Positions 1-11,790 of a stretch of 64,000 nt of DNA are shown piece after piece; position 1 is the first letter of the stretch, and each line of letters starts with the position of its first letter. The translations under genes were made by a program, and so were the position numbers. Where the stretch lies: NCBI RefSeq assembly GCF_004798865.1, contig NW_025336599.1:1421621-1485620 (forward strand). Direction: 5' to 3'. Under the pieces are notes generated by a model that was not told the origin of the DNA, did no database searches, and worked only from the letters and a program-made list of their open reading frames with translations. Origin of the DNA: Varanus komodoensis (Eukaryota > Chordata > Lepidosauria > Squamata > Varanidae).

Positions 1-1190
1 TAGCTACATCCCAAAAGACAGGCACAGGCATAACAAGGCAGAGGAAGCCAGATCTACTGGTCGATTTGGGAGGCCCCACAGGAGATTGAAAATAATTTCA
101 GACTCTCAGTTCCGTGACAGTAGTGAAAACACCCCACCTGTTGCTTCCCCACCCCACCTGTCGCTTTAAACTATACTGCTGAAATAAACAAAAATTAAAC
201 AAGACTGGGAGTAGATTTGTGTTTGGAAAGCCCATAAACTTCTTTCAGTGTTTCATTCTCAAAGCAAAACACTGAATTCATATTTCTAGGTGCATTTCTG
301 TAAGGTCTGGTTCTGGTTGGTGGTTCTCAGGGTTTTGGGGTTGGGGCAGGGTAGAACCCAGAGAGCTGAATTGGGATTCGCAGCATATTCACCTGATGTG
401 CTTAGGGCTGATGCATTCGTAGTCCTTGAAAGAATCCTAGAGCAGAATGAAGTACCATGGCAAGTAAAGCTTCTTGGGGTATGTTTTACAGCAAAAAAGC
501 AGCCGTTTAAGCTGCAGGTTTCCTTGGGAGTCCTACCACCATGACAAGACGGGACTTTCTTACGGTACAGCCCAACCAAAATTCCTTTGGGCGTCCCAAC
601 TTTCTTTGTAAAGCTTTAAATTTTATAATGAATGGGTGTGCTCATAAATCATAAGACGAAAAGCCGCTGCACTAGGACTGACTATAGCATCATGCATCTT
701 AGTCAAAGGTGCTGCTACCGGAGGAAGCTGGTGTAGGAAAAATAATTTGAGATGATGCAACACAGAGGCCTGTAACCATATTAAACTGCAGCTCCAACTA
801 ATAGTTTGCTTACAGACTTGAGAGTGGCAAGTTCCTAAGCACTTAATTCAAGACTTTGGGATTTTAATGAAATATTATAATATAATGCACACCAACACAG
901 ACGTTCAGTATCCCTTCATTTAATAGAAATGTTAATTTATGGTCAAAATCTGAATTGTTTGTAGTTGCAGGAGCTGTTTTTAATGCCATAAGTTTTGCAG
1001 AAAAGAAGTGAAGGGAAACATTGAGAAGGGACAGAGCATGCATCTCCTAAAGCTAAGTTTGTGGCATAATTCTGACAGACTTTTAAAAACTCCACTTAAA
1101 CTAGCATCACCCCGATCCTTGCCGAGGCTGATGCTTGGCCCAGCCGGCAGCTTTTTCGACGTGGTGTGGTAGTTATAGAGAGGGATGGAT
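1..1190. other. Unassigned noncoding sequence
   Basis: I see no gene or recognisable transposon here. Frames are short and unlike any family I know. About 840-1,000 is AT-rich, free of obvious repeats and rich in TAAT-type words, so it is a weak candidate for conserved noncoding DNA. Confidence 0.5.
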
Positions 1191-1194
1191 GAAA

Positions 1195-1605
1195 ACCTTG
1201 TTCAGTTTGGTTTTTTCTGATTTTTCTAAAATGTGTACTGTGTGACTCAAAGTGTGAACAGGAAATGAGCTGTGTGCCAGTGGTCACTCTTCCTGACTTT
1301 AGCAATACATATCTCCATGAAAACAGGAAAGGTGCACAGAAATATCCGTGTACACATAAATATCCATGTGCTGTGGGCAAGTGCGCATGAAAATGCACAC
1401 AGCATTGAAAATAACTCGCAGGAACATACCAAAAACGGCTTCCTAGATTGCATTCTTCAGCAAAAAGCACACACACATTTGGAAAGTCTGCACACAAATA
1501 TTAGCATGCAGGGAGAAATGCATACAAAAATGTATATAAATTCCCATTGTAAAAATACAATGTGTATGTTAATGTGAAATCAGGCAGACTGACCAATGGA
1601 AAATG
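1195..1605 (+). repeat. Candidate TGCACA-rich dispersed repeat, copy 1
   Basis: The segment is dense in short words such as GTGCACAGAAATATCC, GCGCATGAAAATGCACAC and GAGAAATGCATACAAAAATG, spaced 15-30 bp apart. Similar vocabulary recurs near 5.4, 15.5, 25.5, 26.8, 49.9, 56.65 and 63.1 kb. I infer an old, diverged interspersed family and cannot name it. Boundaries are approximate. Confidence 0.3.
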
Positions 1606-2650
1606 AAAAATCGAATACCACCTAAACTGACGGCTTTACCCACCTCCAGTGTGGGCTCTCACTTTCTCCCTCTTTCTCTCCCCCCCCCCCTCCAGTGTGA
1701 AGGGAACTGCTCTGGAGAGCACTGCTTCTCCCTTCTCACTGACAACCGCAGACACCCCCTTTGAGCTTCAAGGGGGGCACCCCATTCAGGTTCTTCACAT
1801 ATTATGATTAGTATACAGCCCATTTATTCTGTGTCCTGTGAGAGCCCCATCAGTCTGACACATACATTCTGAACTTTCTTTGTATCCATAGATACTCCTG
1901 TTACTCCACAGCAAAACAATTCATCTGATTCCTCTCCAGAGGTTGCAGTAATCAGATGTTTCTCTGATTTTACTTTCTATAAAGCTGTTAATTCTTCATG
2001 TTGATTTATAACAGAAGGAGTTAAGTACATTAATGACTGCTGAAGAGCTGAAAAAACACATAATTTTAAAAATCCATCCAGGATAAATTGTGTTGAATTC
2101 CCTGGTGTAAGAAAGAAGACTGATTGGGTTAGGATGCATATGTAATTATAAAGTGCATCTGAGGATACAAGTTTGTAAAACAATCATGGGTAAAAATCCA
2201 GCTCTGGCCCAGGCAGACATATTGTCTGCATCAAAGATGGGGTGCCTGCAGGCCTTGGAAACCACAACAGTCCCCAAGAATCAGGCTCAGAGCCAGACCC
2301 CCCCCCCCCCCCCCCAAGCCCATGCCCTTACTCCATGGTCAGCCCGGGGAGTCCCATGCTGCTATCATCCCCTGGCTCCTGGGCAATATTGCGAGGCCAC
2401 GGTCTTTCCTGCAAACCACCGTGAGGAATGGGGGACTGGAGGAAGTGTGGGAGGTTAGCAGTAAGCAAACTGGGCGCAGATCAAGGATGGGGCGGAACTG
2501 TCCCTCCACCCGACTGTGTCGGCTCTTGCGGCATCCAGAGCCGGAGGGAGGTGCCGGAGATGCCGGTGGGCAGGGATGGCACACGGGCAGTGCTTTTTTT
2601 GTTAAAAAAAAAAAAAAAAGGTGCCAGAACTCACATCTTGGGGTCACACT
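1606..2650. other. Unassigned sequence with homopolymer tracts
   Basis: No gene is visible. The stretch holds a pyrimidine run ending in about ten C at 1,660-1,690, with CCTCCAGTGTG on both sides of it. It also holds an 18-C run at 2,298-2,315 and an A run near 2,604-2,619. Confidence 0.5.
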
Positions 2651-2677
2651 TTTACACTAAAAGATTTTTAGTGTAAA
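2651..2677. repeat. Perfect 12-bp inverted repeat
   Basis: TTTACACTAAAA at 2,651-2,662 is followed by a 3-nt loop (GAT) and its exact reverse complement at 2,666-2,677. It could form a tight hairpin. No known function is implied. Confidence 0.8.
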
Positions 2678-2726
2678 GCTGGTCACTCTACACACACATA
2701 AAGCCAGTCACGCTACACATACATAA
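2677..2726. repeat. 25-bp tandem duplication (two units)
   Basis: Two adjacent 25-bp units begin AGCTGGTCACTCTACACAC and AGCCAGTCACGCTACACAT and differ at a few positions. The array starts at the end of the preceding hairpin, so both may come from one small rearrangement. Confidence 0.75.
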
Positions 2727-3265
2727 ACATAATGGTCGCAGCGGCAGTAAGCACTCACTCACTATCAGCACAGACACACAAGCAGCCCGCAGGCACTATG
2801 CTAAGGATGTTTGCTGCTGATCTGCTACTCCTGACAGGCGATTCAAAATCACTTGGTAAAATCCATTGGGAAAAGGGTGCTGGAACACCGTTCTGGTGCG
2901 TTCTATGACAAAAAAGGCCCTGCACACAGGTATTGGTGTCTGGCTGGGGAACAGAAAAACTTCTTCCAACCCATTACATCTGTTTAACTGCTTCGAAATC
3001 GGGGTGGTTGATATACAGCACATGCTGCTGCAGAGTTTCGTCTTCCCGCCCAAGTTAGCCCCTCGCCCCTCCTGTGCCACTAATTTTGTTGTGAAAGAAT
3101 CTGTGCTCCTTATCTATTTATTTCATTTCAATCCTGCCCTACAGCCGAAGCTCTTCTTGCTTCCCTGAAAAACGGCTGCTTCTGGCAACCACCCACAAGC
3201 ACCTGCAGCTGCAGCACAAAGGAGGCCATCCTCCAACTCATTCCACCTTCTTCTAGATTTTTCCA
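2727..3265. other. Unassigned noncoding sequence
   Basis: No gene is seen. At 3,110-3,150 the words TTATCTATTTATTTCATTTC and CCTGCCCTACAG resemble a degraded LINE or SINE tail in minus orientation. That match is weak. Confidence 0.4.
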
Positions 3266-3267
3266 GG

Positions 3268-3396
3268 GGTCCTGAGAGCCAGCACAGCCTAGTGGCAGGA
3301 CTCAGGAAATGTCACTTCTGGCCCCCACTGATGTGTGACACTCCTTGGGTGACTTTGGGCTAGTCACAGATTCTCAGCCTATCATGGGGTCTAAAG
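3268..3396 (+). mobile_element. Degraded tRNA-derived SINE fragment
   Basis: AGCACAGCCTAGTGGCAGGA, then TTGGGTGACTTTGGGCTAGT and CACAGATTCTCAGCCTATC, match the order of the better SINE copies at 37.27, 50.31 and 62.31 kb. The tRNA-like head is decayed and the 3' tail is missing. Confidence 0.6.
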
Positions 3397-3407
3397 GTAA
3401 TGAGGAG

Positions 3408-3431
3408 GAGATGATGATGATGATGATGATG
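3408..3431. repeat. (GAT)n microsatellite
   Basis: About seven uninterrupted GAT/ATG units, just after the SINE remnant. Confidence 0.9.
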
Positions 3432-4176
3432 CCCCTCATGCCCGCACAGGGGTCTCTATAACATTAGAGTCCTCTGCAGGCCATGCAGGGATCCTTGGCT
3501 CTTCCTTGAGCACCCTCTACGACAAGCACGGCAGGGGAGTGTGTCACTGGTGAAAAAGGCCATGTCCTGGGACTGGACGGGAATGAGGGGGAAACTGGTG
3601 GGCTGGGCATGGGCTTGGTGAGCACCCCAAAGCGCCTTTGCCCTGGAGGGTGAGACTTGCAACCTGCAGCTCAGGGTTGTGAGGCGTGTGGGGAGGAAAA
3701 GGTTCATGTTGGACCCAGACCTGTCCCACTCAGATCTGTGGGGCCCATGTGGGGAGGGGGCTGGGAAGGTCCCCTCCTCACCTACAGAGCTGAAGGAGTG
3801 ATGCAAGTGATCATGACCACTTATCTGGCAGGGTGGTTTACAGCAGTTTATTTAAAAAATGCAAAACACTTTGATTACTGGGCAATAGAGAAAGAAAATA
3901 AATGGAATGCGCGCAACAAGGCGATTGTCGGAGCAGGAGGGGAAGGCGCTGGTGGCGATTCAGCGTCCGCATGGCTCCACACAAGGGCGTGGACTCCACC
4001 TCTGCACTGCCTGGGTCTGGATGAACACAGGGCTGCCCTCGTGTGGCTGCTGCTGCTGCTGCTGAATGCTGGGTCTAGCAGAATGAGACCACCCTCACTC
4101 ATGGCTTGATTGCAGATGAAGGGTGGCCTGGGCCGCATCACGGAGATTCACTCGCCGCTGTGCCCCCCGGGAATTC
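3432..4176. other. Unassigned noncoding sequence
   Basis: Moderately GC-rich with no recognisable gene or transposon. A short CTG run at 4,045-4,062 is the only repetitive detail. Confidence 0.45.
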
Positions 4177-4250
4177 AGCCGGCTGGTGCCAGAGGTCAGA
4201 CAAGATGGCCCGGGAGACCCCTTCTGACTCACTCTGTTTCTATGTTTCTA
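4177..4250 (+). mobile_element. CR1 LINE 3' tail fragment
   Basis: The fragment runs from AGCCGGCTGGTGCCAGAGG through AGATGGCCCGGGAGACC to CTCTGTTTCTATGTTTCTA. It matches the 3' end of the long CR1 ending at 12,269. Only the last 74 bp are present, consistent with strong 5' truncation during target-primed reverse transcription. Confidence 0.85.
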
Positions 4251-5330
4251 CAGCACTGGCACCAACTTGAGGGCTGGGGGTGGGGTCAGTAGGAATATGA
4301 TTTCCCCCTCTAGGCCCCCTGTTCAGTTGAGCACGGGTCCTGCACAGGAGTATCTGGTGCTGGGCACCTGAAATAGATCAGGGGTTCTGCTAGTGTCCCA
4401 CCAGGTTCCCTGGCTGAGCTGTGGGAGGTGGTCTCAGAGGACCTAGGATGATGGCTCAGGGGGCTCTGACATCCATGCTGGGGCTGCTTATCCGGGGTGG
4501 CTTGGGACTTCATGGCCGTCATGGCAATCCTTGTCCCTCGTGGCTCATTCCATGGCTTATTACAACCTGATTACAACAGTTAAGGAAGGGATCTTTCCTT
4601 GGGTTCAGGGGGCTGTAAGCGTGGTTCTGGCCTTTCTTCAAGAGGCTGTAATTGAGTCACTTCTGAAAAAGGCTACCAAGACTAAAAACCCGTGCTCTGG
4701 ATCCAGAGACGTTAAGAACTGCAAGACCTGTGGGCAACATCCCCTTTCTGGGAGGTGACTGAACAGTCCCGGCCTTCTTGAATAAAGTGAACTACCTGCA
4801 GCACGTCAGTCAGGCTTCAGGCCTGAGTTCGGAACAGAAACCGTCTCGGCTGCCCTGTGGGGTGACCTTTGCTGGGAGAAGAGCAGGGGACGCACCCCTC
4901 TGTTGACTCTCTGGGGCCTCCTGGTCCCGGCCAGAGCAGCTTCTCCTCGCCAGTCGTTGGCTCCCGGGGAACAGGCAACACTAGGGTGGGAAGGCTCACT
5001 TGGGTCCCCTCCTGTTAGATCCCTTTTCTCCTCCGTGCTGCTGCCTGCCAGCAGATGGGGGCCAGCCCACGGCTCGCCCAAACTCCAGCTTCTCCTCCAA
5101 GGCTCACGGAGCTGTTTCGTGACCGTGCGAACGGCAGAGGCAAAGGAGCTACCCATCTGCACCACGTGCAGTTTTGCAGAAGCTGTTCTTCTGCATCCAC
5201 AGTGAGTGAGTGGTTAATCTGCATGATCATTCTCTTTTCTTACTGGGAATAAAGGCTTAATTAGCTTTTAAGTTGAGCAGGTGCTCCTTCCTTGTTCCTG
5301 CAGTTATGCTGTTTATCATGCAGTTATGGA
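4251..5330. other. Unassigned noncoding sequence
   Basis: No gene or repeat recognised. Overlapping frames of 60-120 codons in both strands at 4,800-5,250 look like chance frames in GC-rich DNA. Confidence 0.45.
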
Positions 5331-5334
5331 CCGT

Positions 5335-5620
5335 TGTGGGGAGATACATTAAAAATGAACTTGTGGACTAGACACAAATGGTATGCATGCATTGTTTGTG
5401 CATATATGGCTAATGAAGTTCTGTTTCTTTCATGCGAACCTCTCAAAACAAGTGTTTGTATGTGAGCAAATCTGTATAAACTTCCTCCTACAAAACAACC
5501 AAGTATCAGCATTCTCAGAAATTGCTGCTATACAATTGGGATGCATCTTATGACCCTCTAGCTGTGCATCTGAATGTGTGTTTGCATGTGTACTGAGGTT
5601 GTGCTTCTTTGATGCACCCT
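5335..5620. repeat. Possible TGCACA-family copy, minus-like
   Basis: GTGCATATATGGC, GGTATGCATGCATTG, GGGATGCATC and GTTTGCATGTGTACTG give it the same vocabulary as the other candidate copies, probably in reverse orientation. No full alignment was made and boundaries are guesses. Confidence 0.22.
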
Positions 5621-8600
5621 GACTTGTCAGTCTTGGACCTCCGTCATTCCTTGGTCACCTTCTACCTGAGGCACTGCAGGAAGAAGACACCTGGGACCAC
5701 GATGTATGAGAAATGCTTTCCTTGAAGAAAGTATCGTCCTTCAATGCTGTTCATTTTAAAATAGATTTACCAAATTTGCATCCCTCAGACTCAAAAACAA
5801 TGTATGGAGAGAAATCTATACATTTCTGGGCTTGGTGTATCTTCCACAAAATGAACAAATAAAAGATATGAATCTTTTAAAATCCTTAGTATTCACAACC
5901 TAATGCAGAAATGAGATGGAATACACTTGTTCCCCTCCCAGACCAAGATGGGCAGTTCCATTCATCCTTAGCTTAGATTGAAGAACTTCTTGCGTGGAAG
6001 AACCCAGGATGCTTGACTTTCCACACTTTAAGCCTCACTTCCAGCTCCTTCCTGTTCTTATGATGACATGTTATTTCATTTTGTCTGAAGGGACAAATGA
6101 CAATCACCTCCCATTTTCTTTTTTTAAGAGCAGTGCCCGCTTCACCCCCATTGACTCAAGTGTAAATGTGTAAATTCCCACCCTTAAAACATAAACACAT
6201 GACCAGTTAAAAGTGCTGATTTTCATCTTTTGGGTTCTAACAGTTGCGTATTTTAATGCCCCCATTTTGCAAAACAAGTTCAGGAATTTGCAAAGCATTT
6301 CCGAGAAGTGACACCACTCACATCTGGAAATGGACTGCAGATGAGCAGGATCTGCAAACTGAAATTACATTCTCATAGATCCCTAAAAGAACTCACAGTT
6401 TAATCTTGATTCCCGAGAGGCTGCTAGCGTGCTAGAGTCGCTCAGACAGCAAGGAGAGATTCAGTTCCTCCAGCAGTGGCTGGTAGGGAGGTGTGAGCAA
6501 TCCAAACTGGATGAAAAATCTGTTGGACTCCCTGGCTTGTTTCCCAGGCATTGGTCCACTTTGCAGTGGCCCAAAGTCCACACTCCTAGCAAGTGTGTGC
6601 AAGATATGTGGGGTGCTTGCTGGGAATCAAGCACACACGTCACCCTTGTTCTGTGCCTGCTGCTGCACTGGCACCCGCAATGGGGAAGAAGTTGGGCTGC
6701 CAGGAATGGCCTCTGGAGGAGACTGCTCGGCGTGCAAGTGGAAGCCTGCACACACTGAGGGACTTCTGCCAGGGTGGGCTCCTTTCCTCAGGGAGGAAGA
6801 AGCACCAGGAGTCTGATGGGCAGGGGCAAGCTGGATCCTGGAGAGGTTCGACACAAGCCTAGTGGCTGATGAGTCCTGAGTGATGGAAATGCTCCCTAGC
6901 CATCAGGCTTGCGTGGCTCTCGGCTTGCACTCCCTGCTGCAGCCGTGGCGACAGGCCAAGACCCGAGCTTGATGGTTGAATGTGAGCTTTGTGTACAGAA
7001 GGTCCCAGGCCTGGGAGAGGACCCTCCCTGAAACGCGGGGAAGCCCTAGACCTCACGGCTGGCTCCAAGTCTGCACCTGAGGCCTGGCCTCACCTGAGAT
7101 CACTTGATGCTTTCAAAGGCATGCGTGGCATGGGGAGATCAAGTGAACAGTCAGGGGAAATGAGGCACTTAAACGCTCGCTGAGAAATGCAGAATACAGG
7201 AAACCCTTCTTGATCAAAGAAGGAACCATTGCACCACTGAGAATTCCCTGCCTCATTGGACCCCCCTCTGCTCAACCCCCTTCCCATTTCTTTTATCTTG
7301 CAATGCCTATATAAGCATATTTTTCTTTCCAGCAGTTGTGACCAGCAGCTTTCCTGCAACAAGAAACTGCCTTCCTTTCTCTTCCCCTTTTCTCTTTTTC
7401 TGAATCACTGCCAAGACAGCAACATTTTGCCAGCTAATTTAATATTACGGATTAATGCAAAAAGCATGTAGCTCTAAATCCTTCTCATGTAACCTGCATT
7501 AACACTTGACAGAAGCCACATCAGCAGAAGAGTTGCTAGAGACAGCTGCTGGTATTCTCTGGTTTTCATATGATTAGCCAGTCTCTTAGATTAATCTTCC
7601 AACGTGCCTTTTGTGTCTCCCCTAAGCAAGTGATACAAGACATCACAATTCCAATGCAGCATTGCAACAAACAATCTCGGAGTGCTGTGCTATTTTATAA
7701 CCCCTTTTATCTGCTGGAAAGCACTGACCTTGTGCCCATAAGAGAAGCTCCCAGCATCTGGTCAGCTTAGGCATTTGGGGAGCAGGAGTGGGAGCTCCAG
7801 AGGTTTTATGGACCCCAACTCCCATCAGCCCTGCCCAGCCTTGGGAGTAGAAAGGGTGGTGGGGACTGCTGTTTTACCACACCTAGAAATGGAAGCTTTG
7901 GAGAAAATGTGTAGCAGCCACGGCCTGCAACAGCGGATGGGCTTGACTGCCATGTCGACCTCAAGCTTGGCACTTTGTTGCTCAGATGGAAGCAAGTTAA
8001 ATAGTGCAACAAGGTGTGTGCTTGGGCTGTGTAAAAGATCTCCACGGATGTGTTCTTAAACATGGAGGAGGATTGGGACCACATCTGTCATCACTTGGAG
8101 CTGCATATGGCCCAGATCGGCCTCATCCTGTTGGCTGTCAGAGGGTTCCCCATATGGCTGGTAGCAACTATGTCCTCCACATATCCTGCGCATTCATGGA
8201 GGGAACCAATACTCAGGGCTATGCGTGTTGAGCATTCTGTGTGTGTGGGGTGGGGGCACTCTTTGGCAATGTGGGGTGGCTGCTGAGGTCCACAGTCGTG
8301 CCATGGGCTCTCCCTTGTTGCTGGAGCCTCTTGTTTTTCTTCCTCGTCTGTCTTATTGCTTTTTACCATTCACCCACTCCCTTGAAGCATCCAAGCCCTG
8401 ACCAGAGTGAGGGTCTGAACAGCATCCAGCACTTTGCAGTGCTTCCCCTTTAGACAGCTTTGTGCTGATGAAGACAGCCACAGAGTAGGAAACAGTGGTA
8501 CATCTTGGCCAAGCCATAAGAAAACACAAGTCTGCAATGGGGCACAGGCTAGATAGAAACACCAGTTCAATGTCCACCAAGGTACATACAAATATCTCTC

Positions 8601-8944
8601 TTGGCATGGGGACTGTTACTGCATATTTCCACTCAGAATTCTGTGTCTTGATGTGAACCTAGATTATGAAGGATTCTTGGAGAGCAACTACTGACATAAG
8701 CAAGAGAATGCTGGAAACTCTAAGTGCTCCTCTGTCCACACTTGGCAGGATTCACTCAGGTCTCTTCCAAGTAGATGCTCAGAGAATTGTGCCCCATGAA
8801 TGGCTGGAGAGCCTTTTTTTTTTCTTGGCAGCAAGGCTAGTCACAAATCAAATAAGCAAATAAATTTCCACCACCCATCTAAATGGATACAGAAAGGTAG
8901 AACAGAGATGAACATAGAAGGAAATAGATGAAATGTGAACATAG
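5621..8944. other. Unassigned noncoding sequence
   Basis: No gene recognised in 3.3 kb. About 6,130-6,310 is AT-rich and weakly resembles the TGCACA family. About 7,390-7,640 is AT-rich with homeodomain-like TAAT words and no repeat signature. At 7,811-7,830 GACCCCAACTCCCATCAGCC shares 16 bp with the reverse complement of 35,091-35,112, suggesting remnants of one dispersed repeat. Just before the CR1, the phrase GTGAACATAGAAG occurs at 8,934-8,946. Confidence 0.4.
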
Positions 8945-8996
8945 AAGGGTATCACCTTTTTAGAAAGGACAGGAAGGGAAAGAGAGGTGGGGGGGC

Positions 8997-11174
8997 GTGG
9001 CTTTATACGTCAGGGAAGGGATAGGATGCAGTGAGAGAGAATGCAGCACAGATGGGGATTCGGTAGAGGCAGTCTGGGTGAAACTTAGGGGTTTTGAAAG
9101 GGAAAGAGACCTGACAGTGGGGGTATGTTATCGCCCTCCAGGTCAACTTGAGACCCTGGATGATGTCCTGACAGACCAGATTCTAAGGATATCTCGGGGG
9201 AGAGACATAGTAATTATAGGAGATTTTAATCTCCCCGATATTACTTGGGAGACTCACTCTGCGGTGACAGCCAGGTCACATCACTTCCTTGAAGCTATAG
9301 AGGGAGGGCTTTTCACACAGAGGGTCCAAGAGGCAACGAGGGGGGGAAACATCCTTGACTTGGTCTTGACCAATAGGGAGGAGCTGATAGATGAAGTACA
9401 GATCAGGGGAGCTCTGGATGCGAGTGATCACTCCATCCTTTGCTTTGAGATGAGGGGACTAGGGACGTGCAGCAGGTCGAGCACTAGAAGCTGGGACTTC
9501 AAGAGGGCCAACTTTGGCCAACTGAAGGCCAGACTGGGGAAAGTCTCCTGGGATAGGTTACTGCAAGGTAAGCAAGTTGAGGAGGGGTGGATGGCACTCA
9601 GAAGAGAGGTTTTGGAGGCGCAAGCCTTGACGATACCTCTAGTTAGTTAGATGGGGAGGCAGAGGAGAGTGCTGCCATGGATGCGAAAGGAGGTGCTTAG
9701 AGGGATTAGACGAAAGAGGAACCTCCGTAGGAAATGGGTACTGGGGGAAATAGACAAAAGGGTATACTGGGAGGAGGAGGCCTGTTGCAAAAGGATTCTT
9801 CGCAAGGCTAAGGCTGATTGCAAGCTGAGACTTGCCAAGAATATCAAGAGCAATAAAAAGGGCTTCTTTCAGCATGTAAATAGGAAGCGGAAGGGGAGAC
9901 AAGTGGTGGGACCACTAAATAAGGAGGAAGGAGATCCAGTGACTGATATGAGTGAACAGGCACAGATGCCAAATGACTATTTTGCCTCTGTGTTCTCCCC
10001 AAAGCAGGATGGGGGATATCCACATAGGAGATTAGATGAGGCTGGGGACTTAGGGGCACAGATTAGAGTCACCCCCCTTGAAGTTGAGGGGCTCCTCAGG
10101 GCATTGGACATTACAAAGGCACCAGGCCCTGACAGTTTACACCCAAGAGTACTTAGACAGTTGGCAGGGGTTCTCTCACGCCCGCTGGCCTTCATTTTTG
10201 AGGCCTCATGGAGAACGAGTGAAGTTCCAGAGGACTGGAGGGTGGCATCAGTGGTCTCAGTTTTCAAAAAGGGTAGTAGAAGGGACATGGGGAATTGCAG
10301 ACCTGTTAGCCTTACATCCATTGTAGGAAAAACAATGGAAAGGCTCATAATAGAGAGAGATCTAGTGATGCTAGATAGGGAAAGGAGGCTGGCAGCCACA
10401 CAACATGGCTTCCACAAAAACAGGTCCTGCCAGACAAACCTTGTGGAATTCTATGACAAGGTTTCGAGATGGCTAGATGGAGGGGATGCAGTGGATGTGG
10501 TTTACCTGGATTTCAACAAGGCCATTGACAAAGTGCCCCATGATATCCTGGTGGAGAAACTGAGGAGTTTTGGGATACAACAAAGCACTGTCCGGTGGAT
10601 TAGGGCATGGTTGACTGACCGAAAGCAGAGGGTAACCATTAGCGGGGAATCATCGGGATGGTGGCCAGTGACAAGTGGGGTCCCCCAGGGCTCTGTCCTG
10701 GGGCCGATCCTGGTTAATCTTTTCATTAACGACATGGAAGAAGGGGTGAACTGTCTGCTGATCAAATTCGCAGACAACACTAAAACTGGAGCAGTGGCCA
10801 CAACTGAGGAGCAGGTACTCCAGATCCAAAAGGATCTAGACAGACTATGGAAGTGGGCAGGAGACAACAGGATGGCGTTCAATGTGGATAAGTGCAAGGT
10901 CTTGCACTTGGGGCACAGGAATAGCTGTCATAAGTAGAGGTTAGGTGGCAAGTGGCTGGAGAGCAGCACTTGTGAAAGGGACCTCGGGGTGCTGGTTGAC
11001 TGCAGGCTGAACATGAGTCAGCAGTGTGATGCGGTGGTCAAGAGAGCGAACGCCACCCTTGGTTGCATAGCCAGAAGTGTGGCTTCTAGATCAAGAGAGG
11101 TATTACTACCACTCTATATGACTCCGGTGCACCCGCAACTGGAGTATTGTGCTCAGTTTTGGGCCCCTCATTAC
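8997..11174 (+). pseudogene. CR1 ORF2 remnant (endonuclease-reverse transcriptase)
   Basis: One frame is continuous over about 2.2 kb except for TAG codons at 9,648-9,650 and 10,935-10,937, with no frameshift seen. Endonuclease landmarks in order are VALYVREG, VIIGDFNLPDITWE, NILDLVLTNREE and DASDHSILCF. RT landmarks are APGPDSLHPRVLR, VPEDWR, VVYLDFNKAIDKVPHDIL, SGVPQGSVLGPILVN and FADNTKTG. The usual FADD catalytic pair reads FADN, with codon AAC at 10,776-10,778, so a required metal-binding aspartate is lost. The second stop falls in HK-stop-RLG, where related CR1 proteins have HKYRLG. The frame is 5'-truncated and ends where the L2 interrupts it. The copy is not expected to be active. Confidence 0.93.
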
Positions 11175-11790
11175 TTCCTGAATAGACTTTCCTAATGCGC
11201 TCTACGTGGGGCTGCCCTTGAAGACGGTTTGGATACTTCAATTGGGGCGAAACAGAGCTGCCTGGTTGCTGACGGGGACTGGGCGTTGTTCTCATATAAC
11301 CTCAGTCCTCCATCAGCTTCACTGGCTCCCCATTGAAGTCCGGGCCCAATTCAAGGTGCCGGTTATCACCTATAAAGCCCTTAACAGCTTGGGACCTGGC
11401 TATCTAAAGGAGTGCTTGCATCCATATCTGTCCTCCCACTCCCTGAGATCGGCGGCAGAGGCCCTTCTCCGGGAGCCCTCCCTGAAGGTTATTAGGAGGG
11501 TGAGTACCTGGAGGAGGGCCTTCTCTGCAGTGGCGCTCCACTTATGGAATGCGCTCCCCAGAGAGTCCGCCTGGTGCTGTTGTTATTTGTTTTTTGGCAC
11601 CAGGCCATGACCTTTTTATTTAAACATTATTTTAATTGTTGAATGTATTTATTGATTTTATATCTATGCCGGATGTCTCCAGGTTTTTAATGTAATTGCA
11701 TAGTTATTTATTTGTATTGGAAGCCGTCCCTAGGCTTTTGCGAATGGGGTGGCATACAAGTGTTCCAAATAAATAAATAATAAATAAATA
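11175..11790 (+). mobile_element. L2 LINE 3' fragment nested in CR1
   Basis: The insert begins near AATAGACTTTCCTAATGCGC (L2 protein DFCNALYMGLPLKT) and continues through the L2 C-terminus (HQLHWLPIEVRAQFKV, YKALNSLGPGYL). It ends in an AAATAAAT-type tail. CR1 sequence stops after CATTAC at 11,174 and resumes at AAGGATATAG at 11,791. The related CR1 at 59.7-60.25 kb reads continuously across this point, so this is an insertion of a 5'-truncated L2 in the same orientation. It must be younger than its CR1 host. Confidence 0.93.

Noticed and set aside
9977-10417. 146-codon minus-strand frame
   Set aside because: Antisense shadow of the CR1 reverse transcriptase.
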